A stretch of 64,000 nt of DNA. It comes from Betaproteobacteria bacterium (GTDB lineage Bacteria > Pseudomonadota > Gammaproteobacteria > Burkholderiales > Usitatibacteraceae). The stretch spans positions 241,501 to 305,500 of the forward strand of contig JADKJU010000001.1 of the NCBI GenBank assembly GCA_016720855.1, given 5' to 3'. The number at the start of each line of letters is the position of its first letter. The first letter of the stretch is position 1. Below the pieces are notes generated by a model. The model was not told the origin of the DNA and made no database searches. It worked only from the letters and a program-made list of their open reading frames with translations. Made by a program: the position numbers and the translations under genes. Positions 25,306-33,183 of the stretch are shown piece after piece.

Positions 25306-26235
25306 GTGCACACGGCAACGATCCCGCGGCCTGGCCCGCGCCTCCTCGGCGTCGCGCTCGTCGTCTTCTCCGCGGTCGCCTTTTCCGCGAAGGCGATCAT
25401 CGTCAAGCTGGCCTACCGTCAGGGTATCGACGCCGTCACCCTGCTCGCCCTTCGGATGGCGATGGCGGCGCCGTTCTTCGTCGCCGTGGCCTGGTGGTCG
25501 AGCCGGAAAGGGCACGCCGTGGCGCTCAAGCGGGCGGACTGGCGGGCCATCGTCTTCCTCGGGATGGTCGGGTACTACCTCGCGAGCCTCTTCGACTTCA
25601 TCGGCCTGCAGTACATCACCGCCGCGCTCGAGCGCCTGGTGCTGTTCCTCTATCCCACCTTCGTGGTGCTCATCTCGGCCGCGTTGTACGGCCGCATCAT
25701 CGTCGGACGCGACGTGGCGGCTCTGGTCCTTTCCTACGCAGGCATCGCCCTCGTCTTCGCCAACGACCTGGCCACCCGGCAGGAGAACGTGCTGGCGGGC
25801 GCCTTGTGGGTGGGACTGTCGGCGTTCTGCTATGCGGTGTACCTGATCGGCAACGGGCGAATGGTGAAGAAGATGGGAAGCGTCCTCTTCGCGAGCCTGG
25901 CCTCGGTCGTTTCCTGCGTGGCGGTGGTGTCGCACTACTTCGTCGTCCGCGAGGCGCCGCTGCTGTGGACCCAGCCGGCGGCGGTCTACGGGCTCACCTT
26001 CGTGATGGCGGTTTTCTCCACCGTGCTGCCCGTGATTCTCATGTCGGTCGGAATCCGGCTGATCGGCTCCAGCCACGCCTCCATGCTCGGGACCGTGGGG
26101 CCGGTCGCCACGATCGTCCTGGGCTTGGTCTTTCTCGACGAGCCCATCACCGCCATCCAGTTGGCCGGCGCCGCGCTGGTCATGGCGGGTGTGCTGGCGA
26201 TTTCCCTCGCCAAGGCGCCGCGGAAGGGGGATTAG
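25306..26235 (+). CDS. EamA/DMT-superfamily membrane transporter
   Basis: A 309-residue integral membrane protein with about ten hydrophobic segments in two homologous halves, the EamA (drug/metabolite transporter) fold. The second half ends with the typical SSHASMLGTVGPVATIVLG and LDEPITAIQLAGAALVMAG. Members export small metabolites or amino acids; the substrate cannot be read from sequence. The start chosen is the GTG at 25306. A TAGAAT at 25293-25298 lies only 7 bases upstream of it with no clear Shine-Dalgarno, so transcription may begin at or near the start codon. It lies 32 bases after the giant gene, on the same strand but functionally unrelated as far as can be seen. Confidence 0.85.
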   Translation: MHTATIPRPGPRLLGVALVVFSAVAFSAKAIIVKLAYRQGIDAVTLLALRMAMAAPFFVAVAWWSSRKGHAVALKRADWRAIVFLGMVGYYLASLFDFIGLQYITAALERLVLFLYPTFVVLISAALYGRIIVGRDVAALVLSYAGIALVFANDLATRQENVLAGALWVGLSAFCYAVYLIGNGRMVKKMGSVLFASLASVVSCVAVVSHYFVVREAPLLWTQPAAVYGLTFVMAVFSTVLPVILMSVGIRLIGSSHASMLGTVGPVATIVLGLVFLDEPITAIQLAGAALVMAGVLAISLAKAPRKGD

Positions 26236-26371
26236 GAAAGGGGGCAGCGTGAGGGACGGCTCCGCGACGTTTTCGTCAAGGGGCTGTTCCTCAGGCTGTT
26301 TGCCCTTCATCGCTGTTCCCTTTTCTTGATCCGCCTCAAACCCGGTGCCGGTCCGGATTGCTGCGCTGCGA

Positions 26372-26377
26372 TATACT
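26372..26377 (+). promoter_or_regulatory. Candidate -10 element for mdh
   Basis: TATACT lies about 90 bases upstream of the mdh ATG in the 232-base spacer after the EamA gene. No convincing -35 hexamer stands at the right distance, so this is tentative. The rest of the spacer shows no other recognisable element. Confidence 0.3.
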
Positions 26378-26467
26378 TTTGCGGGGCCGTTGTCGAGGGC
26401 GCGAGGAGTGCCGGGCGGCGGCCGGAAAGCCCGCATTTCAATCGAGAAGACCCCTGAAGGAGACCCC

Positions 26468-27454
26468 ATGAAGAAGCCCATGCGAGTAGCCGTCACCGGC
26501 GCTGCCGGCCAGATCGGCTACGCCCTGCTGTTCCGGATCGCCAGCGGCGAGATGCTCGGCAAGGACCAGCCCGTGATCCTGCAACTGCTCGAGATCCCGG
26601 ACGAGAAGGCGCAGAAGGCCCTCAAGGGCGTGATGATGGAACTGGATGACTGCGCCTTCCCGCTGCTCGCGGGGATGGCCGCGGCCTCCGATGCCAAGGT
26701 CGCGTTCAAGGACGTGGACGTGGCGGTCCTCGTAGGGGCGCGACCGCGCGGGCCGGGCATGGAGCGCAAGGACCTGCTGGAGGCCAACGGCGCCATCTTC
26801 ACCGTGCAGGGCAGGGCGCTGGACGAAGGCGCGTCGCGCAACGTGAAGGTGCTGGTGGTCGGCAACCCGGCGAACACCAATGCCTACATCGCCATGAATA
26901 GCGCGAAAGGTCTCTCGCCCGCCTGTTTCACCTCGATGATGCGGCTGGACCACAACCGCGCGGCCTCGCAGCTGGCGGCGAAGACCGGCAAATCGGTGGA
27001 TTCCTTCGAGAAGCTGGTCGTCTGGGGCAACCATTCGCCCACGATGTACCCGGACTACCGCTTTGCCACCGCCGGCGGTCAGTCCGTGAAGGCACTGGTG
27101 AACGACGACGCCTGGTACAAGGACACCTTCATCCCCCTGGTGGGCAAGCGAGGCGCGGCGATCATCGAGGCGCGCGGGCTTTCGTCGGCCGCGTCTGCCG
27201 CCAACGCGGCGATCGATCACGTGCGTGACTGGGCGCTCGGATCCAGCGGCAAGTGGGTCACGATGGGCGTGGTTTCCGACGGCTCCTACGGCATTCCGGA
27301 AGGCGTGATGTACGGCTTCCCGTGCACGACGGCCAACGGCCAGTACCAGATCGTGAAGGGGCTCGAGATCGACGAGTTCTCGCGCCAGCGCATGGACAAG
27401 ACGCTCGCGGAACTCGAGGAAGAGCGCGCCGGGGTCAAGCACCTTCTGGGCTGA
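26468..27454 (+). CDS. mdh: Malate dehydrogenase (NAD-dependent, TCA cycle)
   Basis: Oxidises malate to oxaloacetate in the cytoplasm. The 328 residues fit the cytosolic-type bacterial MDH family. Visible: nucleotide-binding GAAGQIGYALLFRIASG, substrate-binding GARPRGPGMERKDLL, the VVGNPANTNAYIA loop, the catalytic Asp in RLDHNRAA and catalytic His189 in WGNHSPTMYPD. The acidic residue ending LQLLEIPD fits NAD rather than NADP. The ATG at 26468 has AAGGAG at 26457-26462; an upstream in-frame start at 26345 would add about 40 residues not found in the family. It is monocistronic, followed by a strong hairpin terminator. The other TCA genes of the window lie 11-35 kb away. Confidence 0.97.
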   Translation: MKKPMRVAVTGAAGQIGYALLFRIASGEMLGKDQPVILQLLEIPDEKAQKALKGVMMELDDCAFPLLAGMAAASDAKVAFKDVDVAVLVGARPRGPGMERKDLLEANGAIFTVQGRALDEGASRNVKVLVVGNPANTNAYIAMNSAKGLSPACFTSMMRLDHNRAASQLAAKTGKSVDSFEKLVVWGNHSPTMYPDYRFATAGGQSVKALVNDDAWYKDTFIPLVGKRGAAIIEARGLSSAASAANAAIDHVRDWALGSSGKWVTMGVVSDGSYGIPEGVMYGFPCTTANGQYQIVKGLEIDEFSRQRMDKTLAELEEERAGVKHLLG

Positions 27455-27492
27455 CGCTTGTGCGCCCGAAGGGCGCGGCGGCACGAAATGAA

Positions 27493-27516
27493 ACGGGGCG
27501 GCCAGGGCCGCCCCGT
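27493..27516 (+). terminator. Bidirectional hairpin terminator between mdh and the Ala/Lys/Pro-repeat gene
   Basis: A perfect 10-bp stem (ACGGGGCGGC with its complement) and a 4-base loop CAGG lie 39 bases after the mdh stop. It is followed by CTCTCTT on the + strand, and on the - strand by TTTCATTTCG. It separates two convergent genes and can serve both. Confidence 0.8.
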
Positions 27517-27559
27517 CTCTCTTGAGGCTTTCGCGCGGGGATGCCGCGCGCAGTCAGGC

Positions 27560-27949
27560 TTAGCAGCCGCCCTTCTTCTTCTTGGCGTCGGCAGCGGGCT
27601 TCTCGTCCATCTTGGCGGCATCAGCCTTGGGATCGGCAGCCTTGGCGGTGGCCTTGGCGGCCTTGGGGTCGGCAGCCTTGGCGGTGGCCTTGGCGGCCTT
27701 GGGGTCGGCAGCCTTGGCGGTGGCCTTGGCGGCCTTGGGGTCGGCAGCCTTGGCGGTGGCCTTGGCGGCCTTGGGGTCGGCAGCCTTGGCGGTGGCCTTC
27801 GCGTCCTTGGGGTCGGCAGCCTTGGCAGCATCGGCCGTGGCAGCCTCGGCCTTGGCGGCAGGGGCGGCAGCCTTGTCCAGCGCAAAAACGGCAGGGGCCT
27901 GCGCCATCACAAACGCCCCGGCAACCAGGGCAGCGAGCAGCTTCTTCAT
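27560..27949 (-). CDS. Small secreted Ala/Lys/Pro-repeat protein, unknown function
   Basis: 129 residues from the ATG at 27949, preceded by GGAG on the - strand. A clean signal peptide (MKKLLAALVAGAFVMAQAPA, cleavage near VFA-LD) is followed by an Ala/Lys/Asp/Pro-rich region built from about five copies of the 12-residue unit AADPKAAKATAK. It ends in DAKKKKGGC, with a lone C-terminal Cys. The mature part is low-complexity and highly basic, like histone H1 or AlgP tails, but the signal peptide places it in the periplasm or outside the cell. No catalytic domain is present. An earlier in-frame start near 28033 would put residues before the signal peptide and is rejected. Function unknown; binding to a polyanion is only a guess. 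Confidence 0.75.
   Translation of the reverse strand: MKKLLAALVAGAFVMAQAPAVFALDKAAAPAAKAEAATADAAKAADPKDAKATAKAADPKAAKATAKAADPKAAKATAKAADPKAAKATAKAADPKAAKATAKAADPKADAAKMDEKPAADAKKKKGGC
27636..27815 (-). repeat. Five tandem 36-bp repeats coding AADPKAAKATAK
   Basis: 36-base units begin at 27636, 27672, 27708, 27744 and 27780. The first four are essentially identical; the last has a few changes (coding DPKDAK). The period is a multiple of three, so copy-number changes would keep the reading frame. Confidence 0.9.
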
Positions 27950-28010
27950 CAGTAAATCTCCGGAATCATAGTGGGGGAATGTGCGCTCTACTTGTTTTGG
28001 CGCGGCGCAC

Positions 28011-28016
28011 ACTATA
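28011..28016 (-). promoter_or_regulatory. Candidate -10 element for the Ala/Lys/Pro-repeat gene
   Basis: TATAGT on the - strand lies about 62 bases upstream of the ATG at 27949. No good -35 is visible. A short inverted repeat (CCGGGGGCACGTGCCGGG, 28024-28041) lies just upstream. Tentative. Confidence 0.3.
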
Positions 28017-28114
28017 GTGGAAACCGGGGGCACGTGCCGGGATTTCGCCGCTATTTCCGAGGCGAAACATCGTCGAAAAATCCCGGTTTGGCCTGCCGAA
28101 GCACGAAACCGGGG

Positions 28115-28711
28115 TCAATCGCCCGGACGCAGCCCGGAAAATCGCCGCTCGGCAGCGCTCATGCCCCATGCGGCCAGGGCCAGGAAGGCGATGAAGGCGA
28201 GCACGAACCAGCCCATCGGGATTCCGGAGAGGCCGGGCAGCGTCACGTCCGGATGGGCCGAGGTGGCGAGCCAGGTGTCGAACCCGGAGAGGAATTCCGC
28301 ATAGGCATAGGAGGCGATGAAGATGCCGACGATGAAGGCGAGCCCGTCGAGCCGTCCGGTGGCGCACGAGGCGACCGCCGTGCCGGGGCAGTAGCCTCCG
28401 ATCACGAAGCCCGCTCCGAACACCAGGCCGCCGATGATCGCAGCTGGGTAGTTCGATGGCTCGATGTAGAGCTCGGCCAGGTCCAGCATGCCCAGGGACG
28501 AGAGGATGAAGATCCCGGCCATCGCCGTCACGATCGCCGTGAACATCACCTTCACGACGGCCATGTCATAGAGGTAGAAGACCGCGACCAGCTTCTTCGC
28601 GCTGCCGAACCCGGCCTTCTCGAGGAAGAAGCCGAAGCCGATTCCGATGAGGACGGCGAGGCCCAGCGAGACGCCCTGGGTGAGTTCCATCGTCGAGGAA
28701 AGGGGAAACAT
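28115..28711 (-). CDS. YeeE/YedE-family membrane protein, C-terminal half type
   Basis: 198 residues with about five hydrophobic segments. It carries the family's Cys-containing motif GGYCPGTAVASCATGRLDG and an FLEKAGFGSAKK loop. YeeE/YedE (TsuA-like) proteins import thiosulfate or move other sulfur species through conserved Cys; the exact substrate here is not shown. Its ATG (28711-28709) overlaps by one base the stop of the upstream partner gene, so the two form a split transporter expected to work as a pair. It is the last gene of the leftward molybdoenzyme operon, which points to sulfur oxyanion or sulfane-sulfur metabolism. Confidence 0.85.
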   Translation of the reverse strand: MFPLSSTMELTQGVSLGLAVLIGIGFGFFLEKAGFGSAKKLVAVFYLYDMAVVKVMFTAIVTAMAGIFILSSLGMLDLAELYIEPSNYPAAIIGGLVFGAGFVIGGYCPGTAVASCATGRLDGLAFIVGIFIASYAYAEFLSGFDTWLATSAHPDVTLPGLSGIPMGWFVLAFIAFLALAAWGMSAAERRFSGLRPGD

Positions 28712-29268
28712 CAGAGCCACTCCTTTCGAGCCATCCAGGCCACTGCGTAACCCGCGGCAAAGACGGAGAGCATGAAAACGAGGCTTCCCGCGTTGAGAAT
28801 GGCGGCGCCCGTGAGGGCCTGGCCGCTCGTGCAACCGCGCGCGATCTTCGCGCCGATCCCGGCGATGATTCCGCCGACCAGGGCGAAAACGAGGCGCTGC
28901 CCGTTGGTGAGGCGGGGCCCCTTCTCCACGCTGATCGAGAATCGCCCGGCGGCGTAACCGGAGACGGCCGCGCCGATGAAGGAGCCGATCACCAGGTACA
29001 CGAGCCACGCGGTGAGCGGCGTGCCGCTGGCGAGGTAGCGGGCGTGGACGGCGCTCGCCTGGGCGTGCTCGGGCGAGAGGGTGTTCGCGATCCACGCGGC
29101 GACCGATGAGAACGCTCCCGTGGCGCCGAGCCCGCGACCCGCGATGAGGTAGGCCGAGAGCAGGACGAGGCCCAGCCCGAAGCCGGCGACGTAGGGGTTC
29201 CAGAACGGCGAGGGTGAGGACTTCGCCTCGACCCTGGAAGGCATGCCGGCTGCTGTCGTTGAGTTCAT
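28711..29268 (-). CDS. YeeE/YedE-family membrane protein, N-terminal half type
   Basis: 185 residues; a polar N-terminus, then about four to five hydrophobic helices and the Cys motif ARGCTSGQALTGAAIL typical of YeeE/YedE sulfur transporters. The start at ATG 29268 lies 12 bases after the NrfD-type gene, and the stop overlaps the next YeeE/YedE start, so it is co-transcribed with both. Larger single-chain YeeE proteins join two such halves; here they are separate genes, a common arrangement. Likely role: delivery or removal of thiosulfate or a related compound for the adjacent molybdoenzyme (inference from context). Confidence 0.85.
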   Translation of the reverse strand: MNSTTAAGMPSRVEAKSSPSPFWNPYVAGFGLGLVLLSAYLIAGRGLGATGAFSSVAAWIANTLSPEHAQASAVHARYLASGTPLTAWLVYLVIGSFIGAAVSGYAAGRFSISVEKGPRLTNGQRLVFALVGGIIAGIGAKIARGCTSGQALTGAAILNAGSLVFMLSVFAAGYAVAWMARKEWL

Positions 29269-29280
29269 CGAGTGCCCCTT

Positions 29281-30327
29281 CTACATTCCGATGGCGGCGA
29301 TCATGTGGCTCGCCTGGCCGGCGTTGACCATGACCCAGCGCAGCGAGAAGCCGCCGATAAGCACGAAGATCGCGGGAACAATCGAGTGCGGGATGCGATG
29401 CCCGAGTTCGAGGGCTTGCAGCACAAGCGGCGCGACGATGCCCACCGCGATGACGCCGCCCCAGAACACCAGAGCGTACTTGCCGGAAAGAAGCAGATCC
29501 ACCGATGCGAGGTGCGAGGCCGAGCTGGACAGCAGCCCGATGAAGAGCAGGCCGATGAGCACGAGCTCGACCGCGAGGAAGCCGAGGTCCGCCTTGATGA
29601 GGCTGTCGGCCGTGCGCGGCTCCGGAGGGCGCTCACCCAACGGCTGCACCAGCATCGCGAACGCACCTGCGAGGAATCCGCGCGGGGCAGGGTGACGCGG
29701 CACGAGGCTTGCGACGAGGTGCACCATGGCGGCGGCCGCGGAAAGGCCGGAGAAGAGGAATAGCGGGCCGAGAACGGCGCTGTTCCAGAGCGGGCGCGCG
29801 ACCATCGTGGAGAGCAGGATGCCGGTGTATATGCCCAGCCCGATGCCAAGGCCGACGTTGAGGACGCCGAGCGTCTTCACCTTGCCGGGGCTCGCGACAA
29901 TCGCGTCCGACAGGCGCTGCAGCACGGGCAGGCGCTCGCCCAGCCACGGCCAGGCCTGCGGCAGCCGGATGAGGGCCGACACGAGGATCACCGGATAGAC
30001 GAGCAGCAGGATCCAGGAGCCCCACGACATCGGCGACATCGGCTCGAAGGCCATGTAGACGCGGTACACGAAGAGCTTGTGCGAGAGGTCCAGGAACAAC
30101 GCGCCCATGCCGAAGTTCATGAGCATGAAGCCCAGGATGGGCGTCTGCACGCTGTAGAAGCTCTCTGCGCGCTCGCCTTTCGCGAGCTTGAGCATGTTGA
30201 TCCCCGCGAGGACCATCATGCCGGCGATCATGCCGCCGAAGAAGAGGTACACCGGGATCTCCCAGCTCCAGACCGAGAGCACCGGGTCCACGAACGGATT
30301 GTGGCGGGTGGTGGTGATTTCGAGCAT
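29281..30327 (-). CDS. NrfD/PsrC-type membrane subunit of a molybdoenzyme complex
   Basis: 348 residues with eight to nine transmembrane helices and no haem-ligand pattern, matching the NrfD/PsrC quinone-interacting anchor family. It begins MLEITTTRHNPFVDPVLSVW, as in related NrfD proteins. It should exchange electrons between the quinone pool and the 4Fe-4S subunit encoded 12 bases upstream. The gene order catalytic-FeS-NrfD is that of polysulfide, thiosulfate or tetrathionate reductases and of the sulfite-oxidising SoeABC, so sequence alone does not fix the direction of electron flow. Confidence 0.88.
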   Translation of the reverse strand: MLEITTTRHNPFVDPVLSVWSWEIPVYLFFGGMIAGMMVLAGINMLKLAKGERAESFYSVQTPILGFMLMNFGMGALFLDLSHKLFVYRVYMAFEPMSPMSWGSWILLLVYPVILVSALIRLPQAWPWLGERLPVLQRLSDAIVASPGKVKTLGVLNVGLGIGLGIYTGILLSTMVARPLWNSAVLGPLFLFSGLSAAAAMVHLVASLVPRHPAPRGFLAGAFAMLVQPLGERPPEPRTADSLIKADLGFLAVELVLIGLLFIGLLSSSASHLASVDLLLSGKYALVFWGGVIAVGIVAPLVLQALELGHRIPHSIVPAIFVLIGGFSLRWVMVNAGQASHMIAAIGM

Positions 30328-30339
30328 GGTCGTGATCTC

Positions 30340-30879
30340 TCAGGTGAGGTAGAACACGCGGGGCTTCGTGCCGGCTTCCGGCAGCAGCGTGTGGTGCTTG
30401 CGCGAGGCGAGCAGCTGTCTCACGGCGCTCTTCGGATCGTCGAGGTCGCCGAAATGCATGCACCGCGTCGGGCAGACCGACACGCAGGCCGGATCCTTGC
30501 CCTCCTTCACGCGGTGCAGGCAGAAGGTGCACTTGTCGGCGTAGCCGTCGGGGTGGATGAAACGCGCGCCGTAGGGACAGGCAGCCAGGCAGGCCTTGCA
30601 GCCGATGCACATGTTGGCTGTCACCTGCACGGTCTTGCCGAACTCCTCCACGTGGCTCGCGCCCGTCGGGCAGCAGGTCACGCACGGCGGGTTGTCGCAG
30701 TGGTTGCAGCGTTCCGAGCGGATCTCCAGCGAGAGCGTCGGGAATTCCCCGCGCAGCTCCGTCACGATCCAGTCGCGGCAGTGGCCCTGCGGCACGTCGT
30801 TCTCGGTCTGGCAGGCGACCACGCAATCCATGCACCCCACGCACTTCAGGGTGTCGATGACCATTCCGAAGCGTGGCAT
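30340..30879 (-). CDS. 4Fe-4S ferredoxin-type electron-transfer subunit (PhsB/PsrB-like)
   Basis: 179 residues. Four Cys clusters are visible: CVGCMDCVVAC, CNHCDNPPCVTCC, CIGCKACLAACPYGARF and CTFC...CVSVCP, the pattern of four [4Fe-4S] clusters in the beta subunits of membrane molybdoenzymes. The ATG at 30879 (MPRFGMVIDTLKC) sits one base after the stop of the catalytic gene; an earlier in-frame start would place 17 extra residues inside that gene. It passes electrons between the catalytic subunit and the NrfD protein. Confidence 0.93.
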   Translation of the reverse strand: MPRFGMVIDTLKCVGCMDCVVACQTENDVPQGHCRDWIVTELRGEFPTLSLEIRSERCNHCDNPPCVTCCPTGASHVEEFGKTVQVTANMCIGCKACLAACPYGARFIHPDGYADKCTFCLHRVKEGKDPACVSVCPTRCMHFGDLDDPKSAVRQLLASRKHHTLLPEAGTKPRVFYLT

Positions 30880-30880
30880 C

Positions 30881-33076
30881 TCACGCCTCCTTTTCGAATG
30901 TGACGAAGTTCCGGTGGATGCTTGTGCCACCCATCAGCGGATCGACCTTGTAGCGCGTGTTGAGCTGCGCGGCGCTGGCGCCCTTCAGGTAGGCGCTCTT
31001 GAGCATCCTGTTCGTGTGGCCGAAGCCATAGACCATGTAGAGGGTGTCGGGCCGGATGCGCTGCGTCGCCTTCACCTTCACCCGGTTGGAAACCACGCCG
31101 TCCTGGTTCTTCAGCTTCACGTACTGGCCGTGCTTGAGTCCCGCCTTGGCCGCGGTCTGCGCGTTCACCCAGACCTCGTTCTCCTTCATGAGGTCGCGCA
31201 GCAATACGTTCGTCTGCGTGCGGCTGAACGTGTGCACGGGCGAACGTCCGGTGATGAGCGGGAAGTACCCGGCGGGCGCCGACTCGGGCGCGGTGTATTT
31301 CGGCACCGGGTCGAAGCCCGCCTTGGCGAGCTGGTCCGACCAGAACTCGACCTTCTTCGACGGCGTGTCGAAGGAAATCGCCGCACCTTCCTCGATGGTG
31401 ATCGGTGTCTTTTCGCCCATCACGATCCCGTCCTTGCGGAACTTCGCGTAGTCGATGCCGCTCTTCTCGCAGCGCTTCGCGAGGTACTCGTCCATGTCCT
31501 TGAAGGGCATGAACTCGCCCACGCCCAGCCTGTCGGCGAGCTGCTTGGCGATCCACCACGCCGGCTTCTGTTCGGCGGGCGGGGGCACCACGGGCTGGCG
31601 AAGCGCCGCCCATCCCTGCCGGCCCCAGGCGACGTAGAGGTCGTCGTGACGCTCGAGGAACATGGCGTCGGGAAGCACCACGTCCGCGTATCCGGCGATC
31701 TCGCTGGGGTGTGTGTCCACGACCACCAGGAGGTCCAGCTTCGAGATCGCCTCGATCGTTTCCTTTTCGTTGGGCAGCGTCTGGACGAGGTTGGTCGCGT
31801 AAACAACCCAGCTCTTGATCGGGTAGGGCTTGCCGGTGATCGTCGCTTCGCGCAGGCCCGTGGTGACTTCCTCGTCGGCGAATGGCCACTTGTGGTCGGG
31901 GTTGTCGAGCTTGGGCTTGCCCGCGGCGGGGAATTTCGGGAACGGATAGCCGCCGACGCTCATGCCGGCCTGCAGGAAGAGGCCGCCCTTGCGGCCCCAG
32001 TTGCCCAGCAAGGCGTTCAGCAGTGCCGTCGCGCGGGCGCGCTGCGTGTCGTCGCCGTACCAGTTGACGCGCCGCCCGGGGTGGACGAGGGCGGCCGGCC
32101 TGTGGCTTGCGATCTCGCGCGCCGTGGCGCGGATGGTGGCCGCGGGGATTCCCGTCTCGGCTTCCGCCCACTCGGGCGTGTTCGGCGCGATGGCCGTGGC
32201 GAACTTGTCGAATCCGTGGCCGTATTTCGCAACGAAATCCCTGTCGTAGAGGCCTTCGGCCACGAGCACGTTCATCCATGCGAGCACGAGCGCTATGTCC
32301 GTGCCCGGCTTGATCGGGAGCCAGTACTTCGCCTTGCTTGCGGCCACCGAGTAGCGCGGGTCCACCACGATGATGGTGGCCTTGTTGGCGATCGCCTCGG
32401 CGAACTCCTGCACCTGCGTGTTGTGCATGTTCTCGCCCAGGTGCGTGCCGATGAGCACGAGGCACTTCGTGTTGGCGATGTCGGTGGGCTCCGGCGAACC
32501 CAGGCCCGTGCCGTAGGTCAGGAGGTAGCCCACGTCGCGCGGTCCGCGGCATTGCGCGAACGAGGGAGCCGCCTTGTTCACGCAGCCATAGGCGCGCATC
32601 ACGTGCTCGAAGAAGCGCGCGCCCGTGCCGTGCTTCCACAGCGCGATCGACTCCGGGCCGTGCTCGGCGGCGATCTTCTTCATCTTTTCGGCGATGTGGT
32701 TCAGCGCCTCGTCCCACGTGACCGCCTTGAATTCCTCCTTGCCGCGCTCGCCGGTGCGGATGAGGGGTTTGGAGAGACGATCGGGGTCGTAGTGCGTGCC
32801 GACCGCGCCGGTGCCGCGCGGGCAGAGCCGGCCGCGGCTCATCGGGTCGAGCGGGTTGCCCTCGAACTTCCAGAGCTTGCCGTCGCGGACGTGGGCGATG
32901 CCGCCGCACTTCCAGAAGCACATTTCGCAGTAGGTGGCGATCGTCTCGACCTTGCCGGTCGGGGGCTTTGAGCCCATGGCCAGCGAGGAGACGACCGGTA
33001 CCTGGGAGCCGACCGCGCCGGCCCCGAAGGTGGCAGCGGAGATCTTGAGAAATCGCCTGCGGGAGAGGGGTTCCAT
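30881..33076 (-). CDS. Tat-exported molybdopterin oxidoreductase, PhsA/PsrA-like catalytic subunit
   Basis: 731 residues from the ATG at 33076, with GAGG upstream. The N-terminus has a twin-arginine signal (SRRRFLK at residues 5-11, then a hydrophobic stretch), so the enzyme acts in the periplasm. A [4Fe-4S] site follows (CEMCFWKCGG...LCPRG) and then molybdopterin-binding regions typical of the DMSO-reductase superfamily (WKHGTGARFFEHVMRAYG; HPGRRVNWYGDDTQRA; SYC-type start TYCEMC). The size and the CEMC form are nearest to the thiosulfate/polysulfide reductase and related group. Substrate is uncertain: thiosulfate, polysulfide, tetrathionate and sulfite are all possible. It is the first gene of a five-gene leftward operon under an FNR-like site. 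An upstream TTG at 33124 is rejected because it would displace the Tat signal. Confidence 0.9.
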   Translation of the reverse strand: MEPLSRRRFLKISAATFGAGAVGSQVPVVSSLAMGSKPPTGKVETIATYCEMCFWKCGGIAHVRDGKLWKFEGNPLDPMSRGRLCPRGTGAVGTHYDPDRLSKPLIRTGERGKEEFKAVTWDEALNHIAEKMKKIAAEHGPESIALWKHGTGARFFEHVMRAYGCVNKAAPSFAQCRGPRDVGYLLTYGTGLGSPEPTDIANTKCLVLIGTHLGENMHNTQVQEFAEAIANKATIIVVDPRYSVAASKAKYWLPIKPGTDIALVLAWMNVLVAEGLYDRDFVAKYGHGFDKFATAIAPNTPEWAEAETGIPAATIRATAREIASHRPAALVHPGRRVNWYGDDTQRARATALLNALLGNWGRKGGLFLQAGMSVGGYPFPKFPAAGKPKLDNPDHKWPFADEEVTTGLREATITGKPYPIKSWVVYATNLVQTLPNEKETIEAISKLDLLVVVDTHPSEIAGYADVVLPDAMFLERHDDLYVAWGRQGWAALRQPVVPPPAEQKPAWWIAKQLADRLGVGEFMPFKDMDEYLAKRCEKSGIDYAKFRKDGIVMGEKTPITIEEGAAISFDTPSKKVEFWSDQLAKAGFDPVPKYTAPESAPAGYFPLITGRSPVHTFSRTQTNVLLRDLMKENEVWVNAQTAAKAGLKHGQYVKLKNQDGVVSNRVKVKATQRIRPDTLYMVYGFGHTNRMLKSAYLKGASAAQLNTRYKVDPLMGGTSIHRNFVTFEKEA

Positions 33077-33106
33077 CACGGCCTCGTGTCGAGGGGGGAA
33101 TGGCCC

Positions 33107-33148
33107 ATTTAATCCCGAGTTCAATTAGCCCATGCTGATATAGGTCAA
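33107..33148 (-). promoter_or_regulatory. Putative FNR/ANR-type box and promoter of the molybdoenzyme operon
   Basis: On the - strand TTGAC-CTAT-ATCAG (33135-33148) matches the FNR consensus TTGAT-N4-ATCAA in 8 of 10 positions. A candidate -10 TTAAAT is at 33107-33112, giving a start near 33100 and placing the box centre about 41.5 bases upstream, the class II activator position. This predicts induction at low oxygen. Confidence 0.55.
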
Positions 33149-33183
33149 GGGGGTGGCGCCTCTGAAAAACGGCCGTCAGTCGC

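Noticed and set aside
26345..26467. Upstream in-frame start for mdh
   Set aside because: It lacks a Shine-Dalgarno, would add non-conserved residues and overlaps the candidate -10; ATG 26468 has AAGGAG.
25249..26496. 415-codon - strand frame opposite the EamA gene
   Set aside because: Its translation is His/Asp/Gly-rich shadow sequence, while the + strand frame has ten clear membrane helices.
27636..27815. CRISPR-like direct repeats
   Set aside because: Units are contiguous 36-mers without spacers and code in frame for AADPKAAKATAK.
30596..32971. Long + strand frame opposite the molybdoenzyme gene
   Set aside because: Antisense shadow of a clearly recognisable catalytic subunit; no domain in the translation.
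33077..33124. TTG start at 33124 for the molybdoenzyme
   Set aside because: It would put 16 residues before the Tat signal and overlap the predicted promoter start; ATG 33076 has GAGG upstream.
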